Assembly: GCA_016280695.1 (NCBI GenBank)
Contig: JAEEHG010000190.1
Location: forward strand, 1-7,385
Direction: 5' to 3'
Origin: Solobacterium sp.
GTDB taxonomy: Bacteria; Bacillota_I; Bacilli_A; Erysipelotrichales; Erysipelotrichaceae
DNA: 7,385 bases
The notes beneath the pieces are model-generated. The model was given only the letters and a program-made list of their open reading frames with translations, did not search any database and had not been told where the DNA came from. This document shows positions 1 to 7,200 of the stretch, in pieces. The stretch's first letter is position 1, and the number at the start of each line of letters is the position of its first letter. The position numbers were made by a program, and so were the translations under genes.

Positions 1-410
1 AGGCGTATGTGCCGGAACTCGGCACAACCCTCGGGGAAGCCCTGCTGGTGCCGACAAAACTCTACGTCAAACCGGTGCTGGCCGCGATTGCGGCTGCGGA
101 TGTGCACGGTATCAGCCATATCACCGGCGGCGGCTTCTATGAAAATGTGCCGCGCATCATGCCGGAAGGATACTGTGCCGTGATCGAAAAGAACAGAATA
201 CAGGTTCCGGCCATCTTCCGCCTGCTTCAGGAAAAAGGGGAGATTCCGGAAAGAGATATGTACAACACCTATAATATGGGTGTCGGAATGGTCATGGCGG
301 TTTCTGCCGACACAGTCCCGGCGGCTTTGCAGGCCCTGCGGGACAATGGTGTGGAGGCGTATGAAATCGGCGTGATCCGAAAGGGAGAAGAGAAGATCGA
401 ACTATGGTAA
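1..410 (+). CDS. purM: Phosphoribosylformylglycinamidine cyclo-ligase (AIR synthetase), C-terminal part
   Basis: PurM closes FGAM to aminoimidazole ribonucleotide using ATP (step 5 of purine synthesis, cytosolic). Only the last ~135 residues are present; the codon frame starts at base 3 and the gene begins left of the window. Full-length PurM is about 340 residues, so roughly the last two fifths is seen. The visible part carries the PurM C-terminal signatures: LGEALLVPTKLYVKPVLA, then HGISHITGGGFYENVPRIMP (the ITGGG..ENVPR block of this family) and YNMGVGMV near the end. The GTG at base 9 is an internal Val codon, not a start. The stop is TAA at 408-410. It overlaps the purN ATG (404) by 7 bases, which points to translational coupling. 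No frameshift or odd codon use is seen here except a CTA Leu codon at 402-404, a codon otherwise rare in the window. Confidence 0.95.
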   Translation, partial: AYVPELGTTLGEALLVPTKLYVKPVLAAIAAADVHGISHITGGGFYENVPRIMPEGYCAVIEKNRIQVPAIFRLLQEKGEIPERDMYNTYNMGVGMVMAVSADTVPAALQALRDNGVEAYEIGVIRKGEEKIELW

Positions 411-1729
411 AGACGAGAATCGCTGTCTTCGTATCCGGAGGCGGCACCAATCTGCAGGCCCTGCTGGATGCGGAAAAGAGCGGGGCACTGATCAGCGGTG
501 AAATAGTCCTTGTCATATCCTCTGTCCGTGATGCCTATGCGCTGGAGCGGGCCCGGCTGGCCGGCGTGGACGCGGTGCCCGTCGTCAAAAAGGAATGCGG
601 CAGCCAGGAAGCCTTCGAGGCAGCCATTGCCGGGTACCTGCGGGATTATGACATCGAGCTGATCGTACTGGCCGGCTTCCTGAATATTCTCAGTGAGAAC
701 TTCACGAAGAAATGGCATGAACGCATCATCAACATCCATCCGTCCCTGATCCCGTCGTTCTGCGGCAAGGGCATGTACGGACTCAAGGTGCATGAAGCGG
801 CGCTGGCCAAGGGTGTCAAGGTCACCGGCGCCACCGTGCATTATGTCAATGAAATTCCCGACGGCGGGGAAATCCTGCTGCAGAAGGCAGTGGAAGTAAA
901 GACCGGGGATACCCCGGAGATCCTGCAGCGCCGGGTCATGGAAGAGGCAGAGTGGATTCTTCTGCCGCAGGCGGCGGAAATGATCTCCGCGCGCATCGCA
1001 AAGAAAAGGAGCAGAACCATGAACGTTTATGAAGTCAAGGACCTGGCAGAAGTCCTGAGCACCAACCCGTATCCGGGCCGCGGCATCATCCTCGGCATCA
1101 CCCCGGACGGCACATCTTCCGTCGCGGCTTACTTCATCATGGGCCGCAGCATCAACAGCCGCAACCGGGTCTTTGTCGAAGAACCGGACGGCATCCGTAC
1201 GGAAGCGTTTGACCCGTCCCTGATGCAGGACCCGAGCCTGATCATCTATCACCCGGTCCGGGAGGCCGGTACCCGGCTGATTGTCACCAACGGCAACCAG
1301 ACCGATACCATCCGTGATTTCCTGAACGCGGGCAAGAGCTTCAACGCTGCCCTGAGAACCCGGGAATTCGAGCCGGATGCCCCGAACTTCACGCCGCGCA
1401 TCTCCGGCATGATCGAGGAAGACGGCAGCTATATGCTCAATATCCTGAAGTCTGTGGATCCGGCCGGCAGCGCCTGTGTCCGGGAAACCTTCGAATATCC
1501 GGCGGCGGCCGGCCTTGGGCATTTCCTGCATACCTATGAAACCAACGGTGAGCCGATCCCGAGCTTTACCGGGGAACCGGAACGGGTGGCGATCCTGAAC
1601 GATATCCAGGAATTCACCGACCTGATCTGGAATAATCTCGATGACGACAACAAGATTTCCCTGTTTGTCCGTTATACAAACCTGCGGGACGGCTGGCGTG
1701 ACCAGCGCATCATCAACAAGAACAAGTGA
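404..1729 (+). CDS. purN: PurN (GAR transformylase) in frame with a PurO-like IMP cyclohydrolase: apparent fused ORF
   Basis: This is one open frame of 441 codons. Residues 1 to ~200 are phosphoribosylglycinamide formyltransferase, which moves a formyl group from 10-formyl-THF to GAR (step 3). It has the N-terminal VFVSGGGTNLQALL nucleotide-binding loop (8-21), then INIHPSLIP with the catalytic Asn110 and His112 (E. coli N106/H108), and IPDGG with Asp153 (E. coli D144). A slightly longer loop after HPSLIP (SFCGKGMYGLKVH) resembles clostridial PurN. The stop expected near residue 205 is absent, so the frame continues into the PurO-like domain (206-441, described separately). The ATG at 404 overlaps the purM stop; only a weak purine-rich stretch (383-395) lies upstream. 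PurN normally ends near 190-210 residues and I know of no standard PurN-PurO fusion. The junction keeps its own ribosome binding site and start, so a lost stop (see findings) is as likely as a true bifunctional protein. Confidence 0.85.
   Translation: MVKTRIAVFVSGGGTNLQALLDAEKSGALISGEIVLVISSVRDAYALERARLAGVDAVPVVKKECGSQEAFEAAIAGYLRDYDIELIVLAGFLNILSENFTKKWHERIINIHPSLIPSFCGKGMYGLKVHEAALAKGVKVTGATVHYVNEIPDGGEILLQKAVEVKTGDTPEILQRRVMEEAEWILLPQAAEMISARIAKKRSRTMNVYEVKDLAEVLSTNPYPGRGIILGITPDGTSSVAAYFIMGRSINSRNRVFVEEPDGIRTEAFDPSLMQDPSLIIYHPVREAGTRLIVTNGNQTDTIRDFLNAGKSFNAALRTREFEPDAPNFTPRISGMIEEDGSYMLNILKSVDPAGSACVRETFEYPAAAGLGHFLHTYETNGEPIPSFTGEPERVAILNDIQEFTDLIWNNLDDDNKISLFVRYTNLRDGWRDQRIINKNK
1006..1011 (+). 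promoter_or_regulatory. Shine-Dalgarno for the PurO-like gene inside the fused frame
   Basis: AAGGAG lies 7 bases before the ATG at 1019, an ideal spacing. It is inside the continuous PurN-PurO frame, so PurO can probably be made as a separate protein even if the fusion is real. It also argues that the two were separate genes recently. Confidence 0.7.
1019..1729 (+). CDS. purO: PurO-like IMP cyclohydrolase (from the internal start of the fused frame)
   Basis: From the internal ATG the product is 236 residues, close to the usual size of bacterial members of the PurO/IMP cyclohydrolase-like family (archaeal PurO is ~200). It would close FAICAR to IMP, the last step of the pathway. Support is family resemblance: the start MNVYEVKDLAEVL, the NPYPGRGIILG block (residues 16-26 from this ATG), and YFIMGRSINSRNR (38-50), a pattern I associate with this family. 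The next gene is an AICAR transformylase without a cyclohydrolase half, which is exactly the partner such an enzyme would complement. The start is supported by AAGGAG at 1006-1011, 7 bases upstream. Stop is TGA at 1727-1729, 11 bases before the next gene. The assignment comes from memory of the family, not a search; catalytic residues were not checked. Confidence 0.8.
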   Translation: MNVYEVKDLAEVLSTNPYPGRGIILGITPDGTSSVAAYFIMGRSINSRNRVFVEEPDGIRTEAFDPSLMQDPSLIIYHPVREAGTRLIVTNGNQTDTIRDFLNAGKSFNAALRTREFEPDAPNFTPRISGMIEEDGSYMLNILKSVDPAGSACVRETFEYPAAAGLGHFLHTYETNGEPIPSFTGEPERVAILNDIQEFTDLIWNNLDDDNKISLFVRYTNLRDGWRDQRIINKNK

Positions 1730-1740
1730 GGAAGAAGACA

Positions 1741-2919
1741 ATGAAGGAACTGGAACTGAAATACGGCTGCAATCCCAATCAGAAGCCGGCAAGCATTTAC
1801 ATGAAGGACGGATCGGAACTGCCCATGAATGTGCTCTCCGGCCGTCTAGGCTAGCTCAACTTCCTGGACGCCCTGAATTCCTGGCAGCTGGTCAAGGAAC
1901 TGAAGGAAGCCACCGGGCTGCCGAGCGCCGCCAGCTTCAAGCATGTCTCACCGGCCGGCGCGGCCGTGGGCTATCCGCTGACCGATGTGGAAAAGAAGAT
2001 CTACTTTGTGAAGGAAGACGCCGAACTGTCGCCGATCGCCTGTGCCTATATCCGGGCCCGCGGCACGGACCGGCTGTCCTCGTACGGTGACTTCGCGGCC
2101 CTGAGCGATGTGTGCGACGCGGCCGTGGCTGAATATCTGAAAGCCGAAGTATCCGACGGGATCATTGCCCCGGGCTATACGCCGGAAGCGCTGGAAATCC
2201 TGAAGACAAAGAAGAAGGGCAACTACAACGTCATTGAAATCGATCCGGATTATGTGCCGGCTGCCCAGGAGTGCAAGGATGTCTTCGGCATCACCTTCGA
2301 ACAGGGCCACAACAACTTTAAAATCGACGCGTCCCTGCTGGAGAATATCGTGACCGCCAACAAGGAACTGCCGGAAGCCGCGAAGATCGATATGATCGTC
2401 TCACTGATCACCCTGAAGTACACCCAGTCCAACAGTGTCTGCTATGTCAAGAACGGGCAGGCCATCGGGGTCGGGGCCGGGCAGCAGAGCCGCATTCACT
2501 GCACCAGGCTGGCCGGGCAGAAAGCCGACAACTGGTGGCTGCGGCAGAACCCGAAGGTCCTCGCCCTGCCGTTCAAGGAAGGGGTCAGAAGGGCGGACCG
2601 CGACAACGCGATCGATGTCTATATCTCCGATGAATACGAAGATGTCCTGCGGGATGGTGAATGGCAGAAGGTCTTCACGGAACAGCCTGCCCCGCTGACC
2701 CGGGAAGAGAAGAAGGAATGGATCGCGAAGCAGAGCGGCCTGACCGTCGGCTCCGACGCGTTCTTCCCGTTCGGCGACAACGTGGAGCGGGCCCGCAAGT
2801 CCGGCGCGGCCTACATTGCCGAACCGGGCGGTTCGATCCGCGATGACAACGTCATTGAAACAGCCGATAAATACAACATTGTCATGTGCTTCACCGGCAT
2901 GCGGCTGTTCCACCACTGA
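1741..2919 (+). CDS. purH: Stand-alone AICAR transformylase (PurH C-terminal type), interrupted by in-frame TAG at codon 38; possible pseudogene
   Basis: Read through the TAG, this is a 392-residue AICAR formyltransferase (step 9: AICAR plus 10-formyl-THF gives FAICAR). It begins MKELELKYGCNPNQKPA, like the start of the transformylase domain of human ATIC (GMNPHQTPAQ), and has no N-terminal IMP cyclohydrolase domain. Recognisable blocks are FKHVSPAGAAVG with the catalytic Lys67-His68 pair (K266/H267 in ATIC), KYTQSNSVCYVKNGQ (226 on), QQSRIHCTRLAG (248-259), DAFFPF, and a C-terminal RLFHH. Length matches stand-alone bacterial members (~390). GAGG at 1728-1731 serves the ATG at 1741. Codon 38 is TAG (1852-1854), where homologues have Tyr or Phe, so normal termination yields only 37 residues. 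The next in-frame GTG (1966) has no Shine-Dalgarno and would drop Lys67-His68, so a restart there should be inactive. The rest of the frame is intact and conserved, which suggests a recent lesion, sequence error or readthrough. Confidence 0.88.
1852..1854 (+). other. Premature in-frame TAG in the AICAR transformylase gene
   Basis: The codon lies in frame with both the N-terminal (YGCNPNQKPA) and downstream (NFLDALNSWQLVKEL) conserved blocks, so it is a nonsense codon and not a frameshift. Homologues read G-(R/A)-P-G-(Y/F)-(I/L)-N here; this gene reads G-R-L-G-stop-L-N. A single change TAC to TAG would explain the stop. The following base is C. Confidence 0.9.
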
Positions 2920-2938
2920 GAAAGGAACTGCAGATACT

Positions 2939-4207
2939 ATGAATCTGATGGTAATTGGCGGCGGCGGCCGGGAACACGCAATCATTCAGAAACTGAAGGA
3001 AAACCCGGAAGTCACCACGATCTGGTGTCTGCCGGGCAACGGCGGGATCGCGGCCGATGCCGAGTGTGCGCCGATCGGGGCTGAGGATATCCCGGCCCAG
3101 GTGGAATTTGCCCGCAGCCATGACATCGACTATGTCGTTGTGGCCCCTGACAACCCGCTGGCCCTGGGCGCTGTTGACGCGCTGGAAGAAGCCGGTTTCC
3201 CGTGCTTCGGACCGCGGAAGAACGCCGCCATCATCGAAGCATCCAAGGCTTTCTCCAAGGACCTGATGAAAAAATACAATATCCCGACAGCGGCCTATGA
3301 GATCTTTACGGATCCGAAGGCGGCCATTGCCTATATCGATGCCCATGAGGTGCCGATTGTCATCAAGGCCGACGGCCTGGCCCTGGGCAAGGGTGTCATC
3401 ATCGCGATGAGCCATGAGGAAGCCCGCCAGGCGGTGCACGAGATGATGGAAGAAAGCAAGTTCGGTGATGCCGGCAGCACCATCGTTATCGAAGAATTCC
3501 TGGAAGGGCCGGAAGTGTCCGTCCTGAGCTTCACGGACGGGAAGACCCTGATCCCGATGGTTTCCTCAATGGATCACAAGCGGGCGAAGGACAACGATGA
3601 AGGCCTGAATACCGGCGGCATGGGCGCCATTGCGCCGAACCCGTATTACACGGAAGCGATTGCCGAGGAAAGCATGCGGACCATCTTCATGCCTACCCTG
3701 AAGGCCATGGAAGCCGAAGGAAGACCGTTCAAGGGCTGCCTGTATTTCGCCCTGATGCTCACGAAGAACGGCCCGAAGGTCATTGAGTACAATTCCCGGT
3801 TCGGGGATCCGGAAACCCAGGCGGTCCTGCCGCTGCTGGAGTCAGACCTGCTGACCATCATGAAGGCAACCACGGACGGAACTCTGGACCAGGTGGAAGT
3901 GAAGTTCTCCGACAAAGCGTCCTGCTGTGTCGTGGTCGCTTCGGACGGCTATCCGCTGCATTACGAAAAGGGCAATCCTATTACCATCCGCGAGGATGTA
4001 CGGGCCAATGTGACCGTGGCCGGGGCCCAGCTGAAGAACGGCGTGCTGGTGAATACCGGCGGCCGGGTACTGGGCGTGACGGCAGTTGCGGATACCCTGG
4101 AAGAAGCGGTTGCGGAAGCTTACCGCAAGGTGGAAGGCGTCGGCTTTGCCAATGCGTATTACCGGCATGATATCGGACAGCGCGCACTGCAGTGCGGGGA
4201 GGAATAA
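2939..4207 (+). CDS. purD: Phosphoribosylamine-glycine ligase (GAR synthetase)
   Basis: PurD joins phosphoribosylamine and glycine with ATP to make GAR (step 2, cytosolic, ATP-grasp fold). The 422-residue product is full length (E. coli 429). Visible signatures are the N-terminal dinucleotide-like loop MVIGGGGREHA (4-14), the ATP-grasp core VIKADGLALGKGV, then EEFLEGPEVSVLSF, MDHKRAKDNDEGLNTGGMGA (the family DHKR..D.D.G.NTGGMG block), and EYNSRFGDPETQ with the metal-binding Glu283 and Asn285. The frame is open further upstream to 2816, but the ATG at 2939 gives the correct PurD N-terminus and has AAGGA at 2922-2926 (12-base spacing, rather long). The gene follows the transformylase stop by 19 bases and ends with TAA at 4205-4207. 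The sequence looks intact; the purH-purD order is common in bacterial purine operons. PurD supplies the GAR used by PurN upstream. Confidence 0.97.
   Translation: MNLMVIGGGGREHAIIQKLKENPEVTTIWCLPGNGGIAADAECAPIGAEDIPAQVEFARSHDIDYVVVAPDNPLALGAVDALEEAGFPCFGPRKNAAIIEASKAFSKDLMKKYNIPTAAYEIFTDPKAAIAYIDAHEVPIVIKADGLALGKGVIIAMSHEEARQAVHEMMEESKFGDAGSTIVIEEFLEGPEVSVLSFTDGKTLIPMVSSMDHKRAKDNDEGLNTGGMGAIAPNPYYTEAIAEESMRTIFMPTLKAMEAEGRPFKGCLYFALMLTKNGPKVIEYNSRFGDPETQAVLPLLESDLLTIMKATTDGTLDQVEVKFSDKASCCVVVASDGYPLHYEKGNPITIREDVRANVTVAGAQLKNGVLVNTGGRVLGVTAVADTLEEAVAEAYRKVEGVGFANAYYRHDIGQRALQCGEE
4183..4196 (+). repeat. Perfect 14-base palindrome in the 3' end of purD, touching the purL Shine-Dalgarno
   Basis: CGCACTGCAGTGCG equals its own reverse complement. 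As RNA it could fold into a 5-bp GC-rich stem with a TGCA loop directly before GGGGAGGAA. It is also coding sequence for the PurD C-terminus (RALQCGEE), so it may be coincidental. Confidence 0.5.
4198..4202 (+). promoter_or_regulatory. Shine-Dalgarno for purL
   Basis: GGAGG within GGGGAGGAA, 6 bases before the ATG at 4209. It is the strongest ribosome binding site in the window and fixes the purL start. It overlaps the last purD codons, so purD and purL are probably translationally coupled. Confidence 0.8.
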
Positions 4208-4208
4208 A

Positions 4209-7200
4209 ATGGTTTATCGCGTATATGTAGAAAAGAAACCGGGGTTCGCCCCGGAAGCAGCCGGGGCCCTGGCGGATTTCCGCTCGTTCCTGGGTCTGAA
4301 GAATCTCCGCAATGTACGGGTTCTGAACCGCTATGATGTGGAAGGAATCGATCCGGACCTGTTCGAACAGGCCAAGCGGACGATCTTCTCTGAACCGCAG
4401 CTGGACATTGTCACATCTGATATGGAAATCGAAGGGGCCTGTGCCGTCTTCGGTGTGGAAGCCCTGCCGGGTCAGTTTGACCAGCGGGCAGACTCCGCGG
4501 CCCAGTGCATCCAGCTGCTCAGCCAGCAGGACAGGCCGCTGGTGTCCTTTGCCAGAATCTATGTGCTCTACGGGGATCTTTCAGAAGAAGAAATCGACAT
4601 GATCAGGCATCATGTGATCAACCCGGTGGAAACCCGTGAGGCTTCCCTCGAACTGCCGGAAACCCTGCGGATGGAATATGCCGCGCCGGACCATGTTGCC
4701 ACCGTGGAAGGATTTACACAGCTGGACGACGCCGGCCTGAAGGAACTGCTTGGCAGTATGGGCCTGGCCATGGATCTTGATGACCTGAAGTTCCTGCAGG
4801 CTTACTTCCGGGACGAAGAGGAACGCGACCCGACGGTAACGGAAATCCGGGTCGTTGATACGTACTGGTCCGATCACTGCCGGCATACAACTTTCGGCAC
4901 CCAGATCGACCGGGTGGAAATCGAAGATGAAAAAGTCAGGGCGGCCTATGAGCGGTACCAGGCCCTGCGGCAGGAAGTCTACGGGGAGAAGGCCCTGACC
5001 CGGCCGGAAACCCTGATGGATCTGGCCACGATCGGGGCCAAGACCCTGAAGAAGAGAAACCTTCTGCCGGAACTGGATGAATCCGAAGAAGTCAATGCCT
5101 GTTCGATCCATGTACCGGCGGTCGTAGACGGCAAAGAAGAAGACTGGCTGCTGATGTTCAAGAACGAAACGCACAACCACCCGACGGAAATCGAACCGTT
5201 CGGCGGGGCGGCAACCTGCATCGGCGGCTGTATCCGTGACCCGCTGTCCGGACGTGTCTATGTACACCAGGCCATGCGCCTGACCGGCGGCGCGGACCCG
5301 CGGGCCCCGCTGTCGGAGACCCTGCCGGGCAAACTGCCGCAGCGCAAGATCGCGCAGACAGCTGCCGCCGGTTATTCTTCGTACGGCAACCAGATCGGCC
5401 TGGCAACCGGGCATGTGGCCGAGCTGTATCATGAAGGCTTTGTGGCCAAGCGGCTGGAGTGCGGCGCGGTCATCGGTGCCGCGGCGGCGGAAAATGTCGT
5501 ACGGGAACGTCCGGAAGCCGGTGATGTGGTCGTCCTGCTGGGCGGCCGGACCGGCCGGGACGGCATCGGCGGGGCTACCGGCTCCTCCAAGAGCCATAAC
5601 CTGAAGTCCCTGGAGACCATGGCTTCCGAAGTCCAGAAGGGCAATGCGCCGGAAGAAAGAAAAATTCTGCGGCTGTTCCACAACGCGGAAGTCACCAGGC
5701 TGATCAAGCGCTGCAATGACTTCGGGGCCGGCGGTGTCAGTGTCGCCATCGGCGAGCTCGCGGACGGCCTGCAGATCAATCTTGACGCGGTCCGCAAGAA
5801 GTACGAAGGCCTGGACGGCACGGAACTGGCCATCTCCGAATCCCAGGAGCGCATGGCAGTTGTGCTGGCGCCGGAAAACGAAGCGAAGTTTATTGAAGAA
5901 GCACACAAGGAAAACCTCGAAGCCTACCGGGTCGCAGTCGTCACCGAGGATCCGCGCATGGTCATGGAATGGAAGGGCAGCACCATTGTCAATCTGTCCC
6001 GGGCTTTCCTGAATACCAACGGCGCGGCCAAGCATACTGCCGTGGCCGTACGTGAAAAGAACCGGGCCGGCCTGACCGACGTCGGTTTCCATTCCCTGCG
6101 GGATATGGCGTCCAGCCTGAAGTGTGCCAGCCGCAAGGGCCTGACCGAGCGGTTTGACAATACGGTCGGTGCCATGGCGGTCCTGATGCCGTTCGGCGGC
6201 CGTCTGCAGAGAACCCCGGCACAGGTCATGGCTTCGCTGTTCCCGGTCCAGCCGGATCAGCAGACTGAACAGGCCAGCGTCATGACCTGGGGCTTTGACC
6301 CGGATCAGATGAGCATGGATCCGTACCAGGGTGCTTACAACAACGTGTATGTCTCGGCGGCCAAGCTGGTCGCGGCCGGGGCCGACTGGAAGAAAATCTA
6401 TCTCACCTTCCAGGAATTCTTTGAAAAGCTGCGGGATGAGCCGGAGCGCTGGGGCAAGCCGTTCAGCGCCCTGCTGGGTGCCCTGGATGCCCAGATGGAA
6501 CTGCAGGCAGCGGCTGTCGGCGGCAAGGACTCGATGTCCGGTACGTTCCTGGACAAGGATGTCCCGCCGACCCTGATCTCGTTCGCGATCGCCCCGCTGC
6601 TGGCAAAAGAAGTACTGACCACGGAATTCAAGGGAGCTGACCATCCGGTTGTCCTGTTTGACGGCGCCACCCCGGAAGAAAAGGTTGAAATGTACACCCG
6701 CTTCCATGAACTGGCCGCTGCCGGCCATGTCAAGGCAGCCTGGGCTGTGGAAAACGGTCTGGCGGAAGCAGTTGTCAAGATGTCCTTCGGCAATGAAATC
6801 GGCTTTGACAGCAGGATCTCTGACATTAACTGGTATGAAGCGCTGCCTGGTGCCATCGTCGCCGAACTGGATGAGGACTGCGGCTTCGGCCGGCTGATCG
6901 GCCGGACCACCGAACGCAGGCAGGTCCGCATCGGCAACGACTGGGTATCCATCGATGAACTCTGGCAGCTCAACGCCGGCGTGCTGGAAAGCATCTACCC
7001 GACAAAACCGGCCAGGGAAAACGAATATGAACCGAAGGTCTATACCTTCCATACCGAAAAGAAGATTACGGCGGCTTCCCGGATTGTCACCGCGAAGCCG
7101 AAGGCACTGATTCCGGTGTTCCCGGGCTCCAACTGTGAATATGACACAGCCAGGGCCCTGATCGAAGCCGGGGCAGATGCGGAAATCATGGTTCTGCGGA

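Noticed and set aside
269..1792. A 507-codon open frame on the - strand opposite purM, purN and purO
   Set aside because: It is also in codon register with the purN-purO frame and explained by the same codon bias; no family resemblance in its translation.
1641..2090. Overlapping + strand open frame across the PurO/purH junction
   Set aside because: It is out of frame with both genes, its translation is low-complexity and Arg-rich, and both overlapped genes have clear conserved motifs.
1966..2919. AICAR transformylase starting at GTG 1966
   Set aside because: It lacks a Shine-Dalgarno and would begin inside the conserved AGAAVG block, losing the catalytic Lys67-His68. The true start is ATG 1741 with GAGG upstream; the apparent short gene is produced by the TAG at 1852.
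2816..2938. Longer purD start upstream of 2939
   Set aside because: The extension overlaps the transformylase in another frame and does not resemble PurD. ATG 2939 gives the standard MNLMVIGGGGREH terminus.
4183..4196. The palindrome as a rho-independent terminator between purD and purL
   Set aside because: The stem is only 5 bp and no U-rich tract follows; purL starts immediately after with a strong ribosome binding site.
4581..7052. An 823-codon open frame on the - strand opposite purL
   Set aside because: Its codons are exactly in register with purL, so it stays open simply because purL avoids TTA, CTA and TCA codons in this GC-rich genome. Its translation shows no recognisable domain, while purL is unmistakable. 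It ends where purL first has a TCA (4581-4583).
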